Assembly (NCBI RefSeq): GCF_020360975.1
Contig: NW_025408668.1
Coordinates: forward strand, 2,790,001 to 2,854,000
Length of the DNA stretch: 64,000 bases
Direction of reading: 5' to 3'
Origin: Hirsutella rhossiliensis
Lineage: Eukaryota; Ascomycota; Sordariomycetes; Hypocreales; Ophiocordycipitaceae
In this document: positions 1-11,056 of the stretch, in pieces
Position numbering within the stretch: position 1 is the first letter of the stretch
Layout: the number at the start of each line of letters is the position of its first letter
Notes under the pieces: generated by a model
What the model saw: only the letters and a program-made list of their open reading frames with translations
Databases searched by the model: none
Told to the model about the DNA's origin: nothing
Translations under genes and position numbers: made by a program

Positions 1-3000
1 TCCTTCCTTCCCCGATTCGAACAGGCATTAGCTGAAGCCGGGGGAGCAGACTGGCCGGACAGTGCAAAGATCGTATTTCTAGAGAACGCAATAAATGCAC
101 GCCTCCAAGAGAGTTTGGTCACAGCCGTCCTACCCGACGACTACCAGGGATGGCTTGCGAGAGTTCAGGAAATTGCGGGCAGATTGGAGAGACTGAAACC
201 CGGTAGGCAGCCGACGTCGACTGAGCGGACGCCTCAACAGCTACCAAGGCAACGACCCAAGGAGGAACCGGAGGACCCCGACGGAGATGTTAAGATGACG
301 GACATCAACCGTATTGGCCACGAGTCGAAGGGTCGTCGACATGTCGATAAGAAGCCGAAGGATGAGCGCCGCTGCTATCGCTGTGGTCGGACGGATCATC
401 TTATCGTGGACTGCCCAGCCCAGGTGGTCTTTCCTGGCGAAGGGAAGCAACAGCGACCTAAAGCTGCGCGCATGAAGAAGCCCGATGCCGCAGATGATTC
501 GGAATCAACCGCAGCATCCAGTGAGGACGAGTCGGCGGGAAAAGACTAGCCCCGGGCGAAAGCGGGCGCCGGGGCCTGCAAAGGCAGACATCCGGGACTG
601 GGAAGCGTTCAAGCCACGAATGAATAGTCGGACTGTATTAGTCAACGCGCGGGTAAACCGAGGCTATCGAATACGCGCCCTTGTCGACTGTGGATGTGAC
701 TGCTATGCCGTGATCGACGAAGCCCTTGTTCGGAAGCTGCGGATACCCTTCGTCGACTCGAAACCACGAGAAATTGGGGGATTCTCAGAGTCAGCGAAGA
801 GTGTCATATCCCCAGGGTCGTGGCTGTTGTGGTCGAGACAGCTGGATTTGACGAACGTGTCTTTGCATACGTGATCCCAAGCCTGGGCCAGGACATGTTC
901 CTCGGCCGGCCTTGGATGGAGAGAAATCACGTCGTGTACGATGCTGCCAAGCAGCGAATGTACCATGGGAGGGCAGGTGTGACGATACGCCTCATTGGGC
1001 AGGAAGAGCCCGCCAAGATACGCGCGATTCGAAGCGCAAGACTCGTGTCGGCAGCCGTATTCACGGCGGAGTGTCGACGCGCAAAGAGACGCAAGAAGTG
1101 CAACGCGATCTCGATTCATGCAATCAGTTTGTCGGATATAGAGAGGGCGCTTCAGCCGAAGCCGCCAGTCGATCCGAGCGAGAAGGTCCCGGCAGAAGTG
1201 CTGAAAGAATTCCGCGACCTATTCTCACCAGGAGAGGCAATGAAGCTGCCGCCACATCGACCGGGTGTGGATCATGAAGTCAACCTGCAGCCTGACAAGA
1301 ACGGCAACGAGCCACCCCTTCCGTGGGGCCCACTCTACAACATGTCACGAGAAGAGCTGTTGGTCTTGCGAAAGACCCTGAAAGACCTGCTGGACAGAGG
1401 ATTCATCCGAGCGAGTAGCTCAGCGGCTGCCGCGCCGGTGCTGTTCGTGCGGAAGCCGAATGGAGGGCTGCGATTTTGTTGCGACTACCGAGCGCTGAAT
1501 GCAATCACCAAGCGCGACCGATACCCACTGCCCCTCATCGCGGAGACCCTGCAGAATCTGGCCAAGGCTAAGTGGTTCACCAAGTTGGACGTGGTGGCCG
1601 CTTTCCATAAGATCCGCATGGCTCCGGGACATGAGGAAAGACTGCATTTCGCACGAGGTTTGGGCTCTACGAGGCTCGTGTGCCCTTTCGGCCTGAGCGG
1701 CGCCCCGGCATCATTCCAACGATACATGAACAGTGTATTGCGCGAATGGCTGGACGACTTTGTCACAGCGTACCTGGATGATGTACTGATCTACTCGAGC
1801 GGTTCGAAGGCGGATCATGAGGCTAAGGTGCGACGAGTTCTCCAAGCACTCGCCGACGCTGGGCTGCACCTAGACCCAGCGAAGTGCGAGTTTTCGGTAC
1901 AAGAGGTCAAATACCTTGGGTTCATCGTCAACGAGGAAAGGAATCGCCTGCGACCCCGAAAAGCAGCGCGCCATCCGCGAATGGGAGGCCCCGACCACGG
2001 TGAAGGGTGTCAGAAGCTTTCTGGGCTTCGCCAACTATTACCGGATCTTCATCCCCGACTATGCCAAGATCACGCAGTCTCTGGATGCCCTGCTTAAGAA
2101 AGGAACTGCCTTTCATTGGGGACGAGCGGAGAACGAGGCGTTTCAGGAGCTGAAGCGACGATTTTGCGAGTCACCGGTGCTCAAGCAGTGGGACCCGAGC
2201 CTCCCGACCTTTTTGGAGACGGATTGCTCAGGCTACGCATTGGGAGGCGTCCTGTCGCAGGAAGGCCCAGATGGACGTCGACACGCATGCGCCTTCTTCT
2301 CGAAGCGACTTTCGCCAGCGGAGTACAACTATCCCATTCACGACAAGGAGATGCTTGCCATCATGAGATGTCTCGACAACTGGAACGCCGAACTTAGGAG
2401 CTGCGGCCCATTTACAATCCTTACCGATCACCGCAACCTGGAGTATTTCATGACACGCCAGAAGCTCACGGAACGGCAGAGCCGTTGGGCAGCCGAATTG
2501 TCCCAGTTCGACTTCAAGCTCGAGTATCGACCGGGAAGCGAGGCTGTCGTGCCTGATGCGTTGTCCCGCCGTGAACAAGACAAGCCACAGGGCATTGACG
2601 ACGAGCGGGAACAAGGAAGAATGATACAGTTGATACCGGATAGTGCCATTCCATCATCGACAAGAGCATGTATCAACGCGATGAGTTCTGACTGTTCAGA
2701 GGCATCCACCCTGCCGAAGATGAAGGTCTTCGAGGTAGCGGACCTGCAGCAACTCTGGGACGAAACGGTGGCGAAGGACTCGATATTCCGGGCAGCCTAT
2801 AAGGCAGTCCGCGATCGCGAGCGTGCCTTCCCGCCCTCGCTGGGCCTGAAGATCCAGATTTCAGAATGTGCGATCGACGCAGGCAAAGGCTGACATTCAG
2901 AGACCGTATTTGGGTGCCGGGTGGATCCGGAGAGGAGGGTAACCAGGAGGAAGCTGAGAAAGACCAGTTGAGAACCCGCATTGTGCAGCAGTCGCATGAC

Positions 3001-4472
3001 TCTGTTGCGACCGGTCATCCCGGCAGGGAAGGTACGCTGGCTATTGTGGCTCGGCGATTCTACTGGCCTGGGCAGTCCCAGCTGGTTCGCCGGTACGTAG
3101 CCAATTGCGACACCTGCGGCAGAGCACACATCTGGCGCCAGTCGAAAGGGATTTCTCAAGCCTCTGCCGATTCCAGATCGACCCCGAAGCCATTTGTCCA
3201 TGGACTTCATCACAGATCTGCCGCCTACTGGACCGAGCAAGGCAAGGTACCTGTGGGTGATTGTGGACAGACTGACAAAGGCTGTGACCCTCGAGGTGAT
3301 GGACAACATGGAAGCTGAGCCGTGTGCAAACCGTTTTCTCCAGTGTCATTACCGATTTCACGGAATGCCACGGTCCATCGTCAGCGACCGCGGGAGCAAC
3401 TGGCTAAGTAGGTTCTGGAAGAGGTTCTGCCGTCTTGCAGGTGTCACGCAGAAATTGAGCACGGCCTATCATCCTCAGACGGACGGAGGGCCAGAGAGAA
3501 TGAACCAGGAGATCGAGGCCTACCTGAGAGCCTACGTGTCGTACGTGCAGGACGACTGGGGAGAACTGCTCCCTGCCGCGCAGCTGGCACTCAACAATCG
3601 TGAATCCGCAGCGACCAAGATCAGCCCTTTTTCGCTGAGCATGGTTACCACGTCGATCCCATCAGCGTCGAGGAATCGGAAGAGCCACCGAGGCATAGAG
3701 AGGAAAGCAGAGCTGATAGCCTACTCAGTCGCCTGCAGGAGGTCAATGAGTACATGCAAGCAGTGATGGCCTCCTCACAGCAACAACAAGAAGAGGCTGC
3801 CAACGCAAAGCGACAGCCTGCGGAGCGATTTGAAGTTGGTGACAAGGTGTGGCTCTCGATGGCAAACTACAGATCGCCACGACCGTGCAAGAAGCTCGAC
3901 TGGCTGCATCACAAGTACACAGTCACGAAGGTAATTAGTTCGCACGTTGTTGAGCTCGATGTTCGTGGCTCAATTTACCCGCGATTTCATGTTGACCTTT
4001 GCGGCGGGCGCATCAAGATCCGGCTCCTGGCCAAAAGGTAGATGACGCACAGCCACCACCGGTACAAGATGAGTCCGGCACGAATCTGTGGGATGTCGAC
4101 GAGATTCTCTGCGCGAGATGGAAGAAGCGGGGACGAGGGGAATTCAGGCAAGCACTAGTGCGATGGACGGGCTACGCAGAGCCGACTTGGGAGCCAGTTG
4201 AGTGGTTGCAAGGAACAATTGCGATGAAGGCATTCGAGGACAAGTACGGGCCAATCAAGACCAATGATGGCCCTAGGGAGAGGTACGAGACGCTGGCAGG
4301 AACGCAAGAACCCGCAGACGCCGACCTGGTCGGAGGGGACAAGGGGGTAATGTCACGGGCTGTGCCCGGCTGGTGGACCCGGTTGTACCGGGTCCGGTGG
4401 GTCGTGCTCCGGTGGCAACACCGGCCCCGCTCCGCGGACCCAGAAGCTGCGAGAACATTCCGAGAAGGGTAA
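1..4472 (+). pseudogene. Frameshifted gag-pol of the chromovirus
   Basis: The polyprotein reads in successive frames, with shifts near 545, 850, 1950, 2880, 3190, 3650 and 4010. A local pair of compensating shifts probably garbles the RT between 1640 and 1680. Domains seen: gag from base 1; CCHC knuckle CYRCGRTDHLIVDC (373-414); a protease-like segment with DCG where retropepsins have D-S/T-G (about 680-710); RT with YLDD (1771-1782); RNase H (about 2200-2560), including DCSGYALGGVL; integrase zinc region HHCC (about 2990-3120); integrase core with the D, D and E positions (3194-3620); and a chromodomain starting at WDVDEIL (about 4089-4250). Number and spacing of the breaks argue for a dead copy; sequencing error could explain one or two. 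Confidence 0.9.
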
Positions 4473-4612
4473 TATAAGCTCGCACTCGAGGCTACGCCTC
4501 GAGTTCAGCTTCTTTTCCTCCTTAGCTCTAGATAGACAACATCTAGGCACCTGCTTGTTGAATAAACTCCGGGCCAGCCTTTCACAGTTGTGCAGGCAAA
4601 AGTGAAGTGACA
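4351..4612 (+). repeat. Right LTR of the chromovirus
   Basis: The 262-bp LTR starts TGTCAC and ends GTGACA, a perfect 6-bp terminal inverted repeat. A purine-rich tract (4331-4350) precedes it, as expected for plus-strand priming. Inside is a TATA-like stretch near 4470 followed by a CTCGAGGC/GCCTCGAG hairpin at about 4485-4503. The candidate 5-bp target duplication after it is ctcca (4613-4617), but the left end needed for comparison is outside the window. Confidence 0.75.
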
Positions 4613-6297
4613 CTCCAACAGATGACCTGGTAGTGGACCCTATAACTATGCCATGGAGGTGCTGGTGGCAGCTGACAGATCCCTTTGAATATGGAGGAGC
4701 AGGAGTGGCCCTCTGGTCACAGCCTCCACAAAGGGAGCAGCCTCCACTCATATTTGTAGGTGGTAGTTGCTTAAGTGCTCCATTATGCCTCTGCAGGTTC
4801 AGCGGTCTTGTGATGTGCCTTGAGAGTTGAGAGGAGCGTAGACGACATGCAAAATTCTACTGGCCGCAGAATTTTGGTAGCATGAAATCCTGCATATATA
4901 CGCCCGACTTGCATACATTCTGCCTTGATGCGACATTGACGGGCCCCGTCGAGCGGTCAAGCGCCCCCTGAATCACGGTCGCCCGTCTTGGTACAGTGAG
5001 AGTGTGTGAATGGAGAGCAAGCGGCTACTTGCCGTTGACTCCAGGCAGCAGCTTGACGCTGGCTCCATGCGGCATGCAGCACAAGGATGACGCATATGGC
5101 AGGATGTCATAAAACCTTTACATAGCTATTGATTCTTGATTTCTTATCAAGGCCGAACCTAAGCGCTCTCACATCGTCTTGTCCAACAAAGCCGGGACGT
5201 GGAAAAATAAGGCCCTGGAAAGCACGAGGTTTGCATCAAAAATACAGTGAGCTATCGTTTGCAGCCGCTTTGTGGTTGAGGATGAAGCCGGCAATGATCT
5301 CAAATTTACTGTAGCCACGTTAGCATTGGCACAGATCTTTGTGGCCGGCGATCTTGTTGAGGAAAACGAGGCTGTTGTTAGTTGTTACACATCGTGGTGA
5401 GGAACTAAAGATGACAACAGCCCCTCTCGAGCTTCTCATCTGTCTCAAATGCAGCGGACAAGGACGCGAGACGATACAAGCAAATTCTCGCATTACATAG
5501 ACATATTTCATTCTGCTATAAACTTACCCCCAGTCGCCCGTATGCTCGGCAACCAAGGGGATGAGAACAACTTGGTTCAGTTGTACTGGTTTGTGTGTGT
5601 GGTTGACAACTTGAAGCTCGGCAACTTGTTCGCAGCTCCGGCTCATCACCCATCATCACTTACCACGCTCGAACCCATATTATTAGACCACGTACAATTC
5701 ATGGAATCGTTTATTCTTTCGTTCTGTATGTCCCTTACTCCCTTGCCGATGCTTGTAGTGCACTCTTCCGTGTCCTTTGTAGCGTATACCTAAGACTCAA
5801 GAGAGGCAGCACAGCCGACTGCTTCCAGTGATGTACTCGGTACTCGCCCCCTATCGGGCAAAGCTGCCTCTTTTACCCGATGCTACCCTACCCCAGAGGC
5901 CAGGCAGGGCCCAAGCTCGCCCAAGCCGGAGACGACGGGCCTGATAAGATAACAGAGATAGGCAGAACACGTGCCCTCCCTTCAAGTATCACCACAACCC
6001 TCTTTGGCATGACGACTCGTCGCCAGCTGCCGCCCTCTCCCCACGACCAGTCGTGACGCCAAGGCCCATCATCAGCGTTGCCTAGTCGAAACGGACTTCC
6101 GGATCACCCCCTTGGCGCCTCCTCACATCGCCCTGCCCGCGCCGTCTACCTCGTCGGCCGCGCGTCTCCTCCCTCTTGCGCCTGGGACGACGGCCTGGCC
6201 TACGTCTTGGGCACGCAGTCCATGGTCCCCTGTAGGTGATGCCGATTCGTTGCCCCCCCCCGACTGAACCGCATCTGCAATCGCCCGAGTCGGCTTC
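4613..6297. other. Intergenic, no gene seen
   Basis: Between the retroelement and the GID5-like gene I see only short uninformative frames and no splice-supported exons. The last 400 bases are C- and T-rich and probably hold the promoter and 5' leader of the downstream gene. Confidence 0.6.
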
Positions 6298-9200
6298 ATG
6301 GCGCGTCCCCAGAACTCCCCCATCCTAGCCCAGCTGCGAAGCGCAAAGACGTATCCCGAGCAGGCCGCCGCCTTGCAGGTACTCAAGAATGAAGTTGTCG
6401 GCCACATCCAGAAGAAGGAGGCCTGGATCAGCCTCGGCGTCCTCGAACCCATTGTCCTGACTCTCTGCTCCTCCCGTTCGCCGTCCAAGCCGAATGGAAA
6501 GGATGCTCGCACCCAGCTCGCCTGGCGTCCTCTTGCCGACGAGGACAGCGTCAGGCAGCAGGCTCTGCAGCTGATTGCAAGCTTTGCCAGCGGTACGTCT
6601 ACGCCCCAGCAGGCCCTCCACTGAAGCCTCCCTTGCTGATGGGGCCTTTACAGGAGGACCGGCTTTCCTTGCGCCGCTTCACGCCGCCCGGGCTGTACCC
6701 GCACTGCTCGGCAGCAACTTCTCGCCGCTCTCGAACCCGCCTCAGATCGTCGTGGCTGCGCTCAAAGCCTTGACCGACATCGCAGACGCCGCCGCGCTGG
6801 CCACCCTCTCGTCGTGCATCGACATCCAGCTCCTCGCCGACAGCCTCTTCGTACCCCACCACATAGAATCCCTCAATGTGATGCTCTCCATCACCTCGAC
6901 CAAGCACCTCCTGCAGTCGCAAGTGATGCTAGCAGCTGGCCTGATATGCCGTTTGTGTCGAGAAGAGCGCCATCAGCATGCGCTAGCTGCCGGCGGCGTC
7001 CTCGACTCTCTTGCCACGCAGCTCGCCCGCTTCGCTGTGCGTGACGGCCTGGTCGTGCCTGGCGCCGAGGAGCTGGCCTACAGCGATGGTCTCTACGAGG
7101 TGTTTCCCGAGCCTGCCTGCGCCGGTGCCAAAATTGGCCCTATTCTCGAGGCCATCGCCGCCATCCTTGGCGACTCCAAATATCGCGCGAACCGACTGGC
7201 CAACTCGCCGACCCTCCTAGCTATATTCCCCTCCGTCAAGTTCGATTTGCACAAGGGGCCGCAGAGCCAGCCGCACGCCATGACCGCCATGGAATTCATT
7301 CTCCCTGCCATGCCTATCAACCTCTCGCGAAGCCATTCAGCAGCCCACTCGTCCCTGCCCACGCCCGATAGGGTCGAATCCCGGACTTCGAGCCGAACGT
7401 CTCTGAGCAAATTCGGTTCTGCCGCCATATGGGATTCCCCGCGCGCCCAAGTTCTTGGTAACAACGGCGATGGTGGCGCCATGGAAAACGTAGAAAGTCC
7501 GCTCATCCCCTGGCTCATCCACCTGGTGCGGACACTGGGCGAATACGATCGCCTGATGGCGGTGGCTGTTCTCGCAGCCCTGTTCAAGGCAGGCTTGGGA
7601 CGGAAATCCGTCAGGGAGACGAGCATTGGCCTGCTTGTGGTTCCCATTCTCATCGGCATGGTGGGTAAGAACGACAAGGATGCCCCAGACTCAGAGGGCC
7701 CGGCCCTTGCAACGCAGCGATTCATTCTCGAGAAAGCCCCGGCTGTCTTGGCACGGTTGATCACGGACAGCGAATACCTCCAGAAATCGGCATACGATTG
7801 CGACGCTGTCAAGATCCTGACCAAACTACTGAAGCGCGCCTACCAGCCTGTGCCGTCGTTCGACCAGCCCAAGTATTGGTCGCCACAGCCCGACACGACA
7901 GTGGATGCCGGGAGCACCTCGGCATCGGCGCAGCTCGGCGGGAGGGGCCAGAACCCCGTGCTCGCTCACCGCATCAAGCTCCGAGAAGCTTCGCTCAAAG
8001 CGATTGGCGCCTTATCCGCGGGCAAAGAGGACTACAGGAAGGCGCTGGTGGCCGAGGACTTGGTCCCTTACGTCGTCGAGTCGCTGTGCGAGTGGCCGAG
8101 GAAACCTCGACAGGCCAAGGAGCGCTCCAAGGACAGGCCCGGCGGCGAACCTGCCCGGAAGGGCCCCTCGCCCGCGTACGGCACCAATCCTGTGTCCGTC
8201 ATCATTGCCGGCTGCCACGTGGTCAGAATGCTGGCTCGCTCGGTGAGCATCTTGCGCACTTCCATGGTTGACTACGCCGTTTCCCTGCCGGTACTCCACT
8301 TCATGACCCACCGCGATGTCAACGTCCAAATTGCCGCTACGGCCACCGTCATCAACCTGGTCGTGGAAGTCAGTCCCGTGCGAGAGGTAAGAGATGCCCT
8401 CCCCCAGGCGGGCCACGCGGCGCAAGCGTGGCAAAGCTAATATTTGGGCAGTTCTTAACCGAAAAGGGCGTGATGAGGGTCCTCTGCGAGCACGCGCACT
8501 CCGACAACCCGGCGCTCCGTCTCAACGCGCTGTGGGCGCTCAAGCACTTTGTCGATGCGGTCGGACCGGAGCTCAAGAAAGCCAGCCTCCACCAGCTGGA
8601 GCCGGGTTGGCTGGTGCAGCTAATATGTGACGACAGCCAAAACACGGCGTTCCACGACTCGAGATTCAAGGACACAGCCGACGACGACCTAGACGAGGAC
8701 ATGGACATGCAGCCTTCAGATCAGCCTTTCCGGTGGTTGTACGGCAGCAACGGGTCAATACGCGAACTGGATGCCTCGCGGTCGTCGCGGCTGCGTCAGG
8801 CCGAGGACAGGCTGTTTGCCATCCGCGAGACGGAGCTCAACCCGGTGCGGCGGGCTCGCAACGACGACATTGCCATCCAGGAGCAGGGCCTCGACTTCAT
8901 CAGGAATCTCATTGGGCGGCCGGAGTCAGGAGCCTCGTCGGAGACGCCCAGTGAGACTACGGAGATGATAGACTTTTTACTCCGCGAGCTCGGAGAAGAC
9001 CGCCTGTTTGAGATTATGGAAGCCAAGCTGCGTACCAAGCCACTGCATCCATTTTCGCGACGGACATCGGCGCCCGGCCGGGAGCCGCTGCGGGTCCTCC
9101 ACCCGCAGGCGAGAATCATCGTGGCCGTCATCTACATCCTCGTCCACATGGCCGCGAGCATCCCGCGCCACCGACAGCTCGTCGTTTCCCAGACGGACCT

Positions 9201-9450
9201 CCTAAAGCTCCTGGCTCAACAGGCCGGCAGCAAGGACAGGGAAGTCCGGGTCGCGCTCTGCCACCTCGTCATCAACCTGACGTGTCAGGAGGACGACGGC
9301 GAAGCGCAGCAGTGCGCCGCGCGGGCGTCGGAGCTCAAGCGGCTGGGCTTCCACACCAAGATGGAGACGCTCAGGCACCAGGACCGTGACCTGGACGTCA
9401 GGGAGCGGGCCAAGACGGCGGCGTGGCAGATTGATCACGCGACGTATTAG
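6298..9450 (+). CDS. GID5: Armadillo-repeat protein, GID5/VID28 (ARMC8) family
   Basis: Exons 6298-6592, 6654-8386 and 8452-9450 give 1008 residues. Intron 1 is gtacgt...ttacag; intron 2 is gtaaga...gggcag with a gctaat branch site. The protein is a helical-repeat solenoid. The N-terminus (LRSAKTYPEQAAALQVLKNE onward) and the C-terminus (VRVALCHLVINLTCQED, then RERAKTAAW) resemble ARMC8/Vid28. In yeast that subunit links substrate receptors to the GID/CTLH ubiquitin ligase, which degrades gluconeogenic enzymes on return to glucose. A Ser-rich, probably disordered segment interrupts the repeats around residues 230-280. The first ATG of the open frame was taken as start. A different armadillo protein is possible, but the end motifs favour GID5. 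Confidence 0.85.
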
Positions 9451-10614
9451 CAGAATTACCGCGTCGGCCATACACCGCCGAATCTCAAGCCCTCCCAAAC
9501 GGTGCGTCGTTGATGAGGTTCTTCGCCTGGGTGAGGATAGGGAAACACGAATGGGTGGCGAAAGGGAGAGGAAGATATCCAGCAGAAGTGTCAGGTTGTC
9601 CATGGACCAAGATGCGAGCAAGCTGATGCCTGCCCCGCCCTCTTCCTCTCTCCCGCCCTATCCGCTCATGTAATAAGCCTGGCCTTGGAAGAAAACAAGC
9701 CCCCGCGAACTCATCTTCCCCCTGCACCATCCGACGCGAGGCAGACGCTCTGGACCCTTGGCTTGTCGCCATTTCTCGGCAGCAGCAGGCTAGGGGGAGA
9801 AGCACAAGATCATGGAGTAGCAGATGAACGGAGCAGAAGTTTATGGTGCTGGCTGGGCGAGGGGAGGGTGGCTTCATGTCGTCTTGATGCCCTTGGGATG
9901 GCCACGTCACTGCGGCCGCCAGGCGATGGTGGCTTTTGACTTGTTTTTATTCCTTCGTTTCCCCAACCACCCCATCCTTGTCTGGTGGGCCATTGGGGAA
10001 TTGCAGCGCGAGCGTACCACAACGCCGAATTGAGTAGATGTGTATGAGGGTATACGAGATACACTGCAGCAGTACAGACACGAACACTCGCTACCAAGCA
10101 TCATCCAGCACCAACATGGTATATTGTCCTTCGTACAGAGTACCTTGTCCCGTGTGATTGAGTGTGCGTGCGTAGATGGATACAGTACTTTTCTCCTTCC
10201 CCTCTTCTCTTCTCATTTTTGCTTTCCCAGAGAACAAATAGATCCCCCCTGTCCGCCTTCTGCGGCAGGGCACATCAGCCCCTCGTGGAGGGACAGATGC
10301 AAGGATGCAAGACATGGAACAGATGAACCGGATTGGCACATAGAGGGCTGACCTTCCACGAGCCCTACCAGGTTGTATGGCCCCCGTTTACTCGGAGAAA
10401 GGGGGAATAAACACTGGCGGGCGTGCTCAAGAGAAGAGTGAGTCAAGGCATAGACGGAAAGAGGGGTGGCGTCCGCGGCGGCGACCCAAGGCATGGCACG
10501 CCTTGTCCACGAACAGACAAGACAAGACGAGCTCGTCAGTCAGGCCAAAGCCGTACCTGGGCGGCGGCGAGCCTGCCCTACGTCACGTCAAGAACAGTTC
10601 CAGTCTTCTAGCCG
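9451..10614. other. Intergenic, 3' flank of the GID5-like gene
   Basis: No convincing gene. Open frames on both strands overlap each other and show no recognisable protein or splice structure. Confidence 0.55.
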
Positions 10615-10624
10615 CCATACGCCG

Positions 10625-11056
10625 ACCCCCCTTTAATCATCCTGTGCGCCGTTTTTATTCCCCCTGTGTATAAAATCCACCATACTAAATTCTTAGCGCG
10701 CTAAGTACTGATAACGATTTTGTCCTTACGTTCGCATCTTAACAGTCTTGCTGCCATAGAGCTATAATACGCTACCGAAATTCGCGATGCATAGGACGGT
10801 AGGGTTTTTATAGTGATTATAGCACTTTAAAGAGTAGATAAGCTAATTTAAAAGCTTAGAAAAATTCTTTTAGAAATATAACCAAGGTAGAAAAATGTCC
10901 TCTTGATAGAGTACTATGTGTAGAATAAGTAGGTCTACGTAGGGCAGTCGGTACTTTTAAGTCCTAGCAATTAACGTGGTATATAAGGTCACTAGCTTTA
11001 AGGAGCCAATTAGAGCTCTTGACTGCATAGGGAGAATAAAATGATTAAAGGGGGTC
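10625..11056. mobile_element. MITE-like element with TIRs and 9-10 bp target duplication
   Basis: This AT-rich block of about 432 bp sits in GC-rich DNA. Its ends are inverted repeats: ACCCCCCTTTAATCAT at 10625-10640 and ATGATTAAAGGGGGT at 11041-11055, differing by one C/G. The same 10-mer, ccatacgccg, flanks both sides (10615-10624 and 11057-11066). Terminal inverted repeats inside a 9-10 bp direct duplication fit a non-autonomous DNA transposon; that duplication length is typical of Mutator-like elements. No coding potential was seen. The exact edge is ambiguous by one base. Confidence 0.75.

Larger units (their letters stand above)
1..4612 (+). mobile_element. Ty3/gypsy chromovirus, 5' end outside the window
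   Basis: This is an LTR retrotransposon of the chromodomain-bearing Ty3/gypsy type. Read left to right it contains the end of gag with a CCHC knuckle, protease, reverse transcriptase, RNase H, integrase, a chromodomain, a purine-rich tract (4331-4350) and the right LTR (4351-4612). The left LTR and the gag start lie outside the window. The copy is GC-rich and keeps many CA and TG dinucleotides, so it has not been visibly RIP-mutated, in contrast to the elements after 56.7 kb. Its reading frame changes several times, so it is probably non-autonomous. A related fragment lies at 51912-52200. Confidence 0.93.

Noticed and set aside
10..30. tRNA B-box-like gattcgaac
   Set aside because: It is inside the gag coding frame with no A box or cloverleaf around it.
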